The position numbers were made by a program, and so were the translations under genes. A DNA stretch of 64,000 nucleotides, taken from the NCBI GenBank assembly GCA_964247055.1, contig OZ176056.1, forward strand, positions 7,998,001 to 8,062,000, in the 5' to 3' direction. Shown piece by piece: positions 11,245 through 24,100 of the stretch. Each line of letters begins with the position of its first letter. Positions within the stretch are counted from its first letter, which is position 1. The notes beneath the pieces were generated by a model, which saw only the letters and a list, made by a program, of their open reading frames with translations, had not been told where the DNA came from and made no database searches. Origin of the DNA: Paragordius varius (Eukaryota; Nematomorpha).

Positions 11245-13346
11245 CATAAGAGAAGCAGCATTTACAATACGTTGAAGGAGGGGGGCACTTTTTACCCGTA
11301 TTACGGGACATTTTGGAGGCAAATCGTGAACACAACGTGAAAAAGTTTGCCAATCTTCACATGTCCCCGTAGGATCAAATGCTATGTGCCCAAATTTTTG
11401 TAAATGTTTGGGGTGAAATATGAGGTAGCAATCCATGATGGCTTGTGAACAGCTGGTATCTTTTGTACTAAGAAAAACAATTTGGTTTATGCTAATTGGG
11501 ATTTAAAAGTGATTTCATATCTGTAAGTTCTTAAAATCTGATTATAATAATAGAGCTTATAGTTAGTTACAAAGAACAATGTCAAAATATGAATTTAATA
11601 ACCTAATGTGCGCAATATTGGCGTTAATTTTGGTTAAATATCTAAATATCGACATATAACTTATATAAATATTATTCTTGTAATAGGACCACTTTTTAAA
11701 AGCAACCATCCGCTTGAAATCTTAACGTATTTAATTTCACAGAGCAATAGGCATATCAGAATGTACATACCAAATCAAATTTTAAAACCGTTCGACGGCG
11801 TTTTACAGTTTCAAAAATAGTGTAATTAAAATTTATTATTTCCAAAATCGCTAGCACGTTTAAGTTATCATCGTTTTCAATATTGGATAGTATTTTAAAG
11901 TATTTTTCAACATGTCTGCGGCTATTTCTTATTTTATCATAAAATTAGCAAATCATAGAAATTTAATAAAATTAAGTGATAGTTATTCCAAAAGTACAAT
12001 AAAGCTTAAATCAATCCTTTATTCAACCGTATTTTAGTAATATGCGATACCAGTGTCAAAACATAGAACCAATTATCTGTAAATCCATGTCTAATCAAAC
12101 TTTATTCTTTTGAACCTTTAACGTTAAATTAAAACCATTAATTTTTTATTTCATCCGCATTCTAGCAAATTTTAATAATTAACATTTTTGTTAAATGTAT
12201 CTTATGATCTCAAAAATGATAATCATAAAACAAATTTTAACCCAAAAAAGTTTCAAAAATCATCATTTTTTTATTACTCGATTGTGTTGACATAAACACG
12301 GCAAAATCCCATTTCCGTCGGCGCGTTTGCTAAAAAGGTAGCTCTTATCCGGCTTCCAGAATCACCTTGGCTCATGCCGCATGCAATATTAGCTATATGG
12401 ACGCAATAACATAAATCTACCCAGCCTCTATTTCAGTTTTTTTTCAAATATCAAAAAATAAGAAAATTAAATTTTTTAAACCAAACTCAATACCTTTTTT
12501 TATTGAGCCCACATATATTTTTTTCGTAAAACCGTCATTTTTATATCAAATTTAATACATACTATATATAACTAAATCTATTTTTGAAAAAAATGATAAT
12601 AAGCATATGAAAGTTGACATAATCATTAATTTAATTTATTTTTCATAGATAAAATATTTATATTAAATGAGTATTCAACACTAGCCTTCCTTAAATATTT
12701 ATACGGCTCGCGAGAAATTTGAAATACAAAATTTTATAAAATATAAGAAAAAATATTTTCTTAAACAAATTTTCTGATAGTAACTCTTTCCGGTGTATAT
12801 ATAGTGTTAGGTCCAAATCTAATAAAATCATTGTTAATGCCCACATATATTTTCCAAAGTGGCCCACCGGATTTTTCCATCCAAAAATGAAGCCCACCAA
12901 GCCATTTGTATTAGACACCCCTGTTTTAAAGCCTTACAAGGTATTAAGCGTAATTAAGTAATAATCGATAAATTCCGTTATAAGTTTAAAAATTAAATAG
13001 TTTTAATCAAAAATAAATGTTGATTGAGTTTCATTGATTAGGTGTGTTTTAATGAACAAGATTTGGGGCTTAAATAACATGTTGAGTTAAGGTAGAAAAG
13101 TAATGAGTTTAAATGAAAAAAGGTATATTTTTTGTATAAAAAAATAATTTTTATTAAATCATACTTGCAGTAATCACGTAAGAAATGGGGAAGATTTATA
13201 CGACTTGTTTTGCTCAACAAATAATTATCAAAAGTGTTTCGACAATAGCCCACATTTTCTTCATACGAACATTTATCAGAGCTAAGAATGGTGTGCAAAT
13301 CAGTTAAAATATTAAGAATTAGTATTAATGTAAAAATTATGTTCAT
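11245..13346 (-). CDS. Secreted Cys-rich protein with two tandem five-Cys modules (3' end not located)
   Basis: Three exons join in phase: 13346-13165, 12427-12278 and 11452-11245 (donors GTATGA, GTAATA, GTAAAT). The start Met opens a signal peptide (MNIIFTLILILNILTDL). Two modules follow: C-x8-C-x24-C-x6-C-x-C-x7-C, then C-x6-C-x22-C-x8-C-x7-C. Both end in CVH-x5-C (CVHIANIAC, CVHDLPPKC), so the module was probably duplicated. The spacing is loosely like the nematode DUF19/T20D4.11 domain; that is a guess, not an identification. The frame is open at the last donor, so at least one more exon should lie below 11245, but I could not place it. Probably secreted; role unknown. Confidence 0.6.
12690..12920 (-). 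other. Unplaced coding-like block inside intron 1 of the Cys-rich gene
   Basis: Just after a good acceptor at 12921, long open stretches exist on the minus strand. The most protein-like frame (WLGGLHFWMEKSGGPLWKIY) is in phase with exon 1 but has a TAA a few bases after the acceptor. Exon 1 joins exon 2 in phase without it. It may be a decayed exon or a fragment of another gene. Confidence 0.3.
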
Positions 13347-15194
13347 TTCATTGTAAAATATATTAAAATCTTATAATTTATTTACTATAATAATGGTTAT
13401 TGTTTACCTGTTGACACTTTTACTCTTATATTTAATATCCATCATTATGATGGATTTTAAAACCAACCTTCTAAAGTATATAAGTAAAAACACAAAAGTC
13501 TAATAGGGCTTTAAAAATCAAATCAATACTTTTCAAACCTAAATATCAATTTTTACAAAAGTAATATTTTAAATATTTTATAACTATTGTACTAAGCAGT
13601 GAGAATGGTTTATAAACATTGCATATTGATACTTAAAAATAATGACTGTATGCAATTATCAAAAACCGTTAATCAATTTTAAGTCATACCTTTTGAATTT
13701 TAAAATAGATTTATATATTTTGATTTTCATTCATCTTTATTAATTATATAAACTTGGGGAATCGGGGCGTAGAAATTATAGGACGTTGACTACACTCTAA
13801 TATTTATGAAGCATTTTATGCTTTTATTGTTGGGATAATTGATAACTAATTTTTTAACTAAATCCTCTTGTTATTATATTATAAGCAAAGGGTATATTTT
13901 TTAAAATAAAACTCATTCAAATATCGGCTATAACATGCAATTATTTTTTCTTTAAATGTTTTCAAAAACAAATAAATTCGGCTGCGATTATAAAATTTGT
14001 TATAGAATTTATTATTTTAATTTTTGAATTTACCGTTGTTATAAAATGTAGAAAATCATAATGCACTACTGTAGTTATTTTTTATGTATATTCGCTTAGT
14101 TTCAAAAAGGTAGGCAATTATATATCTTAGGAAACATTAATAGTCTCAAGCGTTATATAACTGATATTTTTTGCAAAAAGGATAATGTTTTTTATTGTAC
14201 AGTAAAAATTGAAATTATACGGACAAAACCTAAAAATATTAAACCGTACTATTTTAAACTTCATTTTTTAAAAGATAAAATTAAATTTTCTTAACTTATC
14301 ATTGATAAAACTCATATTACAGTAAACATTGAAATTACACTGATGTTAAAATAAGGTAGTTTTTTTTCTAAAGACAGCCATGCTTAATTATTTCGGCATA
14401 AATATTAATTTAAAATTTTGAAACATATGATTGACTGTGTTAAATTTACAATTTTTTCCCTTTATCTGCAATCGAAAATGATAAGTTATATATCAATTTT
14501 AAAAATATGGTTGACTTTTGAAAAATATTTGTCTATATATTTTTACGTTTTGTCCGTAAATACTACTTCAAGGCATTAGGTGACCGTATGATATATCAAA
14601 ACAATGAACACGTTACACACCATGGTATATTTATATTAAATAATTTTAATTTTTTATACACCAATTACATATAATAATCGAAAAAAGGGAAAATAGACAA
14701 CTTAGCAGAGATGATAAATAAGTGTAATTTTTATGCATGACTTTAGAGCTAATTCAAAGTGGCACGACCATGATTGGCGCATTAATAAAGAACTATTATT
14801 AAACCTAAATAGTCTACCCTTTTTTAAAAAAATGCATTTAAATTTTTATGTGGAATCCAGGATAGAACCCTGTTCTTTGTCCAACCATAAACGCCGTTTA
14901 AGATAGAAATTAGGAACATCATATTGATTGATTTTTACGTTTTTTAGAAAATTACATTGAAGCTTTGATTTTAGGGTTTACTTTATAATTAAGTATATAG
15001 GGGACATAGTCGACACATAAATTAAATAAAAGTGATTATTCAGTATCGTGCTTACTTTCCAAATTGAATAACACAATTGCATATTTTTTATACATAAATT
15101 AAATTATTTTTAGAAACGCTAAGAATTTTGATATATAATAATTTATTTATACTATAGCAATATGTAATACAAAATAAATTTTATAAATTTGTAT
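13347..15194. other. Intergenic stretch between the Cys-rich gene and IWS1
   Basis: Holds the family B copy at 14200. No further gene was seen. It contains the promoter side of the Cys-rich gene and the 3' side of IWS1. Confidence 0.5.
14200..14562. mobile_element. Family B MITE, copy B1
   Basis: Left arm CAGTAAAAATTGAAATTATA after TA; right arm ends TTTTTACGTTTTGTCCGTAA. A second left-end-like block at 14320 (ACAGTAAACATTGAAATTAC) suggests an insertion or internal duplication. Confidence 0.7.
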
Positions 15195-18100
15195 TCAAAG
15201 TAATTTTCTTCCCTCAATGCTAACACTTTTGTTTGGATTTATTCCGGTGCTTGAGTTGCCAAAAGAGGATCTTTTGGAAGAATTCAAAAGCTTTTTAAAT
15301 TTTTCCATCCTGCTGTTTTTAATTAAACTCAGCGGTTTTTTCTAATATTGTAAAATTAATTCAAAAGAGTCTTATAAACACAATTAACAAGTTGTTTATA
15401 GGTAATAATATAAATTTATGATGCATCTAAACAAATTTTAAATACAAACCTATTTGATCATGGAATAAATTTGGCATGAAAAATAAAATTTTTACACACC
15501 AAATGATAAATATAATATAATTATATCTATATACTTCATTATTTAAGCATAAACTGAAAGTCAAACATCATTTTTTAAAAAACACGAGACTACTGCACAA
15601 TATTTTTAATTTTTTTTATAAAATTCAAATCCTTAAAATTCATTTTAAAAAATCATGAGAATTCTCCGAAAAAAAAGATTCAATAAAAATGTTTAATTTA
15701 TAAATTTACACTCAAAAGTCTCCAGATAAATAGTTGTATTATATATATAGCTAAAAACCTGATTTATTTCAGCAACGTTAACCTTCGATTTAGGTCGAAT
15801 GACATAATCCCGGGCCGAAGGCTGAGGTATCCTAGCTCGTCCATACTTGCCTCCAATAAATGATGTGTGATGTTTTTCAATATCATCACAATCATCGTTT
15901 TGGTTAATGTTTCGTGGAATGCTTTTGAATAAATATATATATATATATATATATATATCATTTTTTGGAAAAAAAAACAATATTTTTCTATCAAACGCAA
16001 CATTTTTTCAATTGTCTTAATGTTTTCTTTGCTTGAAAAAATTTTACGTTTGCTTGAAAATGCTGTATTGAAAAATGTTGTTTTTGACCGTAGAATTGTG
16101 TAGAATATAATATTTTTTATTTTGTTTGGAAAGGAAAAATAAAATTTTTTAATATTAAAATAATTTTTTTTTGCAACTAGAAACTATACGGATAAAACGT
16201 GAAAATGTATAGATACATACTTTTTTAATGAACAATATTAAATATTGATTCTTTCAAATTTAACTTATAGTTTAAAACTGTAAAGTAAAAAATAGAGATA
16301 TGAATAATATCTTAATTAATTATGTATTTTTCAATTACAATCATTCTCCAAACACAAATTATATGGAAAAAATAAAGAAAAATATGGTTTTCTTCTAAAA
16401 AAATTATATTTGTTTTTACATATAAGTGTTCAACGATTATGTTAGCCTTTACTATCCAATATCAAAACTTATAAATTTCAAATTTTTTGTTATAAAACAA
16501 TTTATTATTATTTCCACCAATTGAGAACTATAGAAAGTTCTTTAAAAGTTTTAAATTTAATTTATAATTTTTTAAAAATATATTATAGATAACATTTTAT
16601 GCCAGAAAATGCTATTTTTCGGAAGATTATATCTAAAAATTTACAGTAAAAATTTGAAATTATACGGACAAAAAGTAAAAATATAAAGAAAAAATTTAAA
16701 TATTTTGTTTTTTTAATATAACTCATTGTTTTAAACTGTAAATTAAGAATTAGAGATATATGTTGGTTGCACAATCAATCTGTATTGATTAATATGATTA
16801 TTATGAGATAAATTAATGTTTAAAAAAGTATGGTTATCTTTTATAAAAATTATCTGTCTTTATTTTACGTTTTGTCCGTATAATTTCAATTGTAAAAAAA
16901 ACTAACCTAGCATTATTTTCGCCCGAATTTTGATGACTATGGAAATGATTCATAAGATAGTAATCTCTTTCCTCCCTTTCCTCCTTACTCATCGCCTTAT
17001 AATCGGATGGAATATTGAAGATGTGACGAGACCATTCATCTTATATATATAAAGCAAAAAATAATAATAATTTTATAAAAGTAATAAACTTATTCTAAAT
17101 TTTGAACCAAAACTTAAATTTTAATTACCAATATACCATATTTCAGTCAAAAGCAACATTTTTTAAAGCACCAACATTTTTTTAACAAACGAAACATTAT
17201 ATTTTAACCAAACGCAATTTTTTCAAGCAAACGAAATATTTTTTAAGCAAATGGATTTTTAGTTGCGTTTAAAGGAAAAAATGTTGTGTTTGCTTAAAAA
17301 AGTGTTACTTTTGACTGAAAAAATGGTATATTTTAAATAACATATAAAAATAATTGAAATTGCCATAAATAAAACTAAGAAAATTATTTAAAGCTGCCCA
17401 AATTACACAAAAAATAGACAAATTAGAATAACCAACTAAAAATTAACAAAGATTATAAATAATTTTTTTTAAATGATCCAAATAATTATTATGTAAAACA
17501 TCTATATATAAGTAAATTTATATGGAAAAAACATTTAAATTAAAGCCAAATAATATTTTATATATATCATACTATTTAATTATTATTTTTTATATTTGTA
17601 AAATCGTATGTGTTGCTAATTTATATCTTTATTCTTAACTAAACAATCCAAAATGAATTATCATAAAAAATCAGAGTAATAAAACATAGTTTCTAAATCA
17701 ACAACTTTTGTCCGACTTTTGTTGTGCATTATTTCTATAATTTTAATTTATACTGTTCGATTATGCGCCAACAAGTTCATAAGATTATATGTGATTAAAA
17801 CATAATAAAAATAAAATATATCGATTTAATATTTATTAAAAATATTTAATTTGTAATAACTCACTAATAAGTTTTCCGGCTCTAGCCTTATTTTCTTTAG
17901 TTTCTTTGGGGTGTTTATAAATGTACATGACAGCTTTACCTATTAGACTGGATTTAAGGGTTCCCACATCAACCGGTGGTAACTTTATATTGATAAATTA
18001 AAATAATGTTAAATAAACGAAATCTAAAAATTAATAAAACTAAAAAACAGTAAAAATTTGAAATCGCAAGGATAAAACGTAAAAATTCAAAAGACAAAAA

Positions 18101-21100
18101 TATTTTAATTTAATGTTTTTCAACACTAACGCATCGTTTACTTTTAAGATGTAAATTAATAACCACCAATTCAATTATATATTTCACTATTGTATGTAAT
18201 CAACATTTAATATATAAAAAAGGTAGGTTTGAAAAAGTATGACTTTCGCTCGGATAAAAAAATACAGTAAAAATTGGAATTATACGGACAAAATGTTAAA
18301 ATATAAGACAAATATTTTTTTCTGAAAAATAACCATACTTATAAATACTTGATTTTTTTTAATTATAACTAATTATTTTAAATTGCAAGGAACATAATAG
18401 AAATGTATCTGGTAACACAATTAATCACGATTGTAATTAAATGATTTTTATAGGATAGATTAAGGTTTATAAATGTATGGTTGTTTTTTGAAAAAAATGT
18501 AGTTGTTTTTATATTTTTACGTTTTTGTCTGTATAATTTCAGATTTTTACTGTATTTGTCTTTTAGTTTTATATTTTTTGTCCTTTTAATAACTATTACA
18601 GTAAATAAACTTTATAAATGGAAATTAGATCTAAATACACATATTACAATACCACAATTCATTAATTTTGATAATTTTACAAAATTATCATTTAAACCAA
18701 CCTCTAAAAGTATTTTTAGGATCTCTTCACGAATCTGCAAATGGGGTAAAGTTTTATCCGATAGGGGTTGTAACCAATCCTGACAATAGAAAATATATTA
18801 ACAAATAATTAATTTTTTTAACCCTTAAAATGGCAAAAAAAAATATTTATTATTTAAAATTTCATAATAAAGTATATATATATATTTTAGTAAAATTTTC
18901 AAAAAAAGGTTTATTCAAATTATATTAAAAATTTCAAACAATAAAAATTTCAAATTGATTTTTATATAAATTCAAACAATAAAATAATACCGCAAAAGCA
19001 GTCAAAATTCCGGCATCCAGAAAAGCGCCTTGTAAATCCACTCTAAAGTAACATTGATTTTAAATTATAGTAACACAAAATATTTATATATATATTTTTT
19101 TTTTAAATAAAAAAACTAAATTTTAATGGAATTAAAGAATAAAAAGAAAAAACCTTCGAAGCTGAGCAATAATGGTGGGTAGAAGTCTCAATTTTTTGAA
19201 AGCTGGCAATTTTCTTGTATTTAACACACGATCTTCCTATTACAAATTTATTATAGATGTAAATTAAAGGCCATATAAAGACGCACCCGAAAAGGGTCAA
19301 CCATATAAAAATTATGTATTTTTTCCAAAATATAAATTATAAAGAGACGGAGAGGGGCATTACAATAAAATAATAATTTAAATTAATTTTTTAATATTTA
19401 TTCTACCCAACAACAATTAAATAATTTATATATAAAATTTTTAGCTCATTCATTAGAGAGCTTCAAAATACCCACACACTTATAAATTGGGAAAGAATAA
19501 TAAATGTATTCGAATTAAACGATTTTTATAAATTATAAACGAGAAGCTTATTTATAAATCAAAGTGCCTAATAGATATCGGATTCTAATTTTAATTTATA
19601 GGGGCAAGGAATTAATTTTTAAAAATTTCATATTTTTAATATTAAGATATCTAAACAACTAAAAGCTTATTTGAAAATTAGAAAAGTACCTAATAGAGAT
19701 CAGAATTTATTTTTTATTTATAGGCTCTATTTATATTGAAAAAACACTTATTTTCTTAATTAAAATATCCAAAATTAACAACTGAAAGATTATTTATAAA
19801 TCAAAGTGCCTAATAGAGATCAGAATCTAATTTTAATTTATAGGCTCTTTTATATTTTAAAAACACTAATTTTTAAATTAAAATATCCAAAATTAAGAAC
19901 TAGAAGCATATTTATAAATCAAACTGCCTAATAGAGGTCAAATTCTAATTTAATTTATAAGCTCCATTTATTTAAAAATTTCATTTTAAATTAAAATATC
20001 TTAAACTAAAAGCTTATTTATAAATCAAAGTACCTATTAGAGATCAGAATTTAATTTTAATTTATAGGGGCGAAGAATTTATCATTAAAAAATTATTGTT
20101 TTTACATATAACATTTACAATTCAATTTCACCCTTAAACAATTCAAATTCACCCTTGAACAATTGAAATTCACCCTTGAACAATTCAAATTCACCCTTGA
20201 ACAATTCAAATTCACCTTTGAACAATTCAAATTCACCCTCGAACAATTCAAATTCACCCTCAAATAAAATATATGTTTTTTAAGATTAAAAATTATTTAT
20301 ATTTTATATATTTTTCAAAAATAAAAATTTTGTTTTGAATTAAAATAATACTGAAAAAAATAATAAACTATACCATAAACATATATTTCATATTAATAAT
20401 GAATTTATATTAGTTCGAAAACACATAATTTATTTTTAGGGTGAATTTGAATTGTTCAAGGGTGAATTTGAATTGTAAATGGTATATTATGTTAATAAAC
20501 TTAACTAACTTCCCAAGCCGTTCTCATTTTATCGATCAGGGCGGCTATCACATCATCCGCATCGTTTATAAAATCTCCGCGATCACCTGATTTATTATTT
20601 AGGGAATTCGAATTTGAGGAATAATATGAAAATCTTTTACGGTTTGCTCGTTGACGTTGACTTTGCAGCTTTTTGCGTTCCATCATAACATCGAAATCGG
20701 AAATCATTCCAATAGAGTTTTCTGTACTGTTATTATTTTTAGTAAAATGTTTTTGTAGAATAAAAATTAAAATTGCAAAAAACTAATATTTTAACCCTAA
20801 TTTTTTTCCTATATAACTTAGTTAAAATCTGACATGCCGCCAGCGGAAATTATTCCAATAGAGTTTTCTGTGCTATTATTATTTCTAGTAAAATGTTTTT
20901 GTAGAATAAAAACTAAAATTGCAAAAAAAACCATATATTTTTAATCTTGATATCTTTCTATAAAACTTAGTCAAGACATACTGTAGTCAAAACTCTGATT
21001 CTTACTATTAATAATTCTATTTTTTAGAGTTAAATAGAATAAAAATTAAATATAGTGAGTGGTATTAAAAAGACATCAAAAAGTATAAAAATTCAACATT

Positions 21101-24100
21101 TCGGTTTTTTTCTGTTTTTAACGATAACAATTTGGATTAATTATCAAGAATTTTTTCAAACATTTTAAATTAATGTCATAAAACCATATTTTTAACCCTA
21201 ATTTTTTTTTCCTATATAACTTAGTTAAAATCTGACATGCCGCCGGCAGAAATCATTCCAATAGAGTTTTCTGTACTGTTATTCCTAGTAAAAAATTTTA
21301 GGGTGCAAAAAATGATTAAAATTAAATATTTATAGTGAAAAGTCATAAAAATAAGAAAAAAAATTATTGGAAATCATATTTTCATAAATCTGATAATCCC
21401 GGCTAAAACAATATTATACTATTATTCCTAATAATATTTTTTTAGAAAATAAAAATAGAGCTTAATAAGTAATATATATTTAAGAATTTATGTATATTTT
21501 AACAAAAAAAACTTTAATAGATTTCCAATTTTTTTAATAATTTATAAAATTTTTTTAATAACCTAAACATTTTAATCAGGATTTTTTTTATTTATAAATA
21601 AAGTCGGCACAAAATCTACCTTGACAAATCCATAATCTGTCGGAATATTCTAGATACCATTTTTACTATTTCTTTATACGGTTTGAAAATTGAACAAATT
21701 TTATGGAAATATTCTAACTTTAAAGGTTGTTTTGTGTATAGTGATACCCCTTAAAAATTAAAAACTGTATTTTTTCACATAAATAATTATTGTTAATTTC
21801 ACAATCGTATTTAGAGATGTTTTCAATAGGATAACTTTGTGTTCTATATGTGTTTATTCTATATAATTATTATATTAAGTAAAAAGTAATAATTGTAAAT
21901 AGAGTATTAATTATTAACGTATTTAAACACAAAATTGGTTAGTTTTTCTAAAAATAATATCAAATTTTTCTTTGTTTGAAAATAATAGATGTGATAGAAA
22001 TCGACAAAATTAATATTAAAAACAATTTTTAATTATTATTTTATGATTAAATTGAATGTTAAAATAGTTAAAAAAGTAATTTTCTTATTATGCAATGCAT
22101 ATATAACGTATAATGTAAACAATCATTAAGTTAGATAAATTTAAAAAATCTATTTAATCACTGGCAAAATGGTATAAAATTTAACATTTTATCATAAAAA
22201 TATATAAAAAGTAAAAAGTGGTTTTCAAAAATCAAATAATTTTACCCCAAACCTAATTTTTCTCGCAATAGTAATATATATTATCGAAACCCATTTATTT
22301 CTATATGAAATTAACCGTTAAGTATTGCTGAGTTATATTTTAACTTACAAATCAAAAACTAATTTTGTTAATTTATTTTAAAAAAAAGTTCAAATATAAA
22401 GTTTTATTAGGCCAACTATCTAACTATCTAATTAATTGAATAAACGAAAAAATAAATATCAAATAATAAAATTATTATAATAATAGACTTTTTCCGATTT
22501 TTATGGACGTTATCAGAATCAATGTCCTCGTCATCGTCAGTCAAAACGGGGAGAATGGGAGCCCCTTGGTCATCAACGACTAAATTCAAATCAAAAAAAT
22601 TTTAATTTAATAATTTAAATTCCAGAAAAATTTTAAACGTTTGGAAAAATTGAAAATTTTTGAATAAAACTAAAACATTAAATTTTGAAAAAAAACGCAA
22701 AAAGCAATAAATGCGCAAATAACATTAAAAAATTTTATTTAACCATGTTTTTTAATTATATATTACTATGTTTTTATCAGTATGTTTTTGAAAAATTTGA
22801 GTAAATTATAGGTCATTAATAAGTTTTAAAAATCTAATAGGACGCAGTATTTTGCAATTAGAATAACAATCTGCCATTTTAGATACGTTAAAATTAAAGT
22901 AAATCTATTAGTGATTCCGACAAATTAATCCCTAAAAATTAAAATGATTTCATTAAGTTATAAAACCGCTTGAAAAAAATAATTAATAATTATTTATTTA
23001 CATTAATGTTTTAATATATATTTTGCTTAGTTTCGGAAATTTTTCAACTATTTCAAAAATAACTACTATAAAAAAGCGCAAAACATATAAAAATAATTTA
23101 AAAAATATATACACATAAAACTTAAAAACTTACTTGCCGCCGGCTTGTTTTGTCTATAGTTCATTATTAATTCATTATCAATATTCTTTGAAGCATTTGG
23201 ATTTCTTTCGGCATTGTCATCTTGTGAATAAGGCAAAGTCTCCTCAATATCACTTCCCCCGCTATTTATCACTTTATTACTTGTCGACGTTGTCCGCAAT
23301 AATTCGTCGTGTTGATTTGATTTGACCCCTAAAAATTGATTAATATATATGAATATATGAAAAATTATCATAACTGATTTTCTAATTTGTTTAACCAGTT
23401 AATTTTTATTGATATAAGTAATATAATAGACAATGAACTTAGGCTTTAAATACAGTAAAAGTTGAAATTCTTCAGACAACATGTAACAACTAAAAGACAA
23501 ATATTATTTTTATGGAAACAACTAAACTTTTTTAAACCACACCTCTTACATAAACTATCTAATTATAATATATAATTTATGGTGTTACCAATTTACATCT
23601 CTATTTATAATTTGGAAACACAAAACGAATAATTTCATCTGAAAAAATCTAGGTGTAAAATGTATGAATTTGTCTTAATTTTAACGCTGTGTCTGTAAAT
23701 TTTATTTTCATAAAAATAATCCTGATATATTTTTTTAAAACAAAAATTCTAAATTAACATTCTTTAACTATATCAAAATATTTAGTTTTTCATGCTTTAC
23801 TAAAACACACACTTTATAAAAATTAAATCATAAAAAACCATATAAACCCTCAGTTAAATGAGTTTCGGCTTATTGTTGGTTAAAAAAATGAGTTTTAGTC
23901 AGAGTAAATTAAAAGCAATAACATTACACCATTTATGATTCACAAATAAAAAACACCTCCAATATTCACTAAAAAGACTATAACCGTTATTTAAATGGGT
24001 CTTGGGTTTGGTTTAACTAGTGTTGTTGAATTGAAAAGAAATATATATATTTTTATGGAATTTAACATTTTTTAATTATTTTTCATAAATCTAAATTCTA

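Noticed and set aside
18481-18783. 100-codon + strand frame
   Set aside because: It is antisense to IWS1 exon 9 and runs into family B copy B4.
20106-20280. Seven evenly spaced repeats as a CRISPR-like array
   Set aside because: Units are contiguous without unique spacers, occur inverted at the other end and recur in ten elements of a eukaryotic genome.
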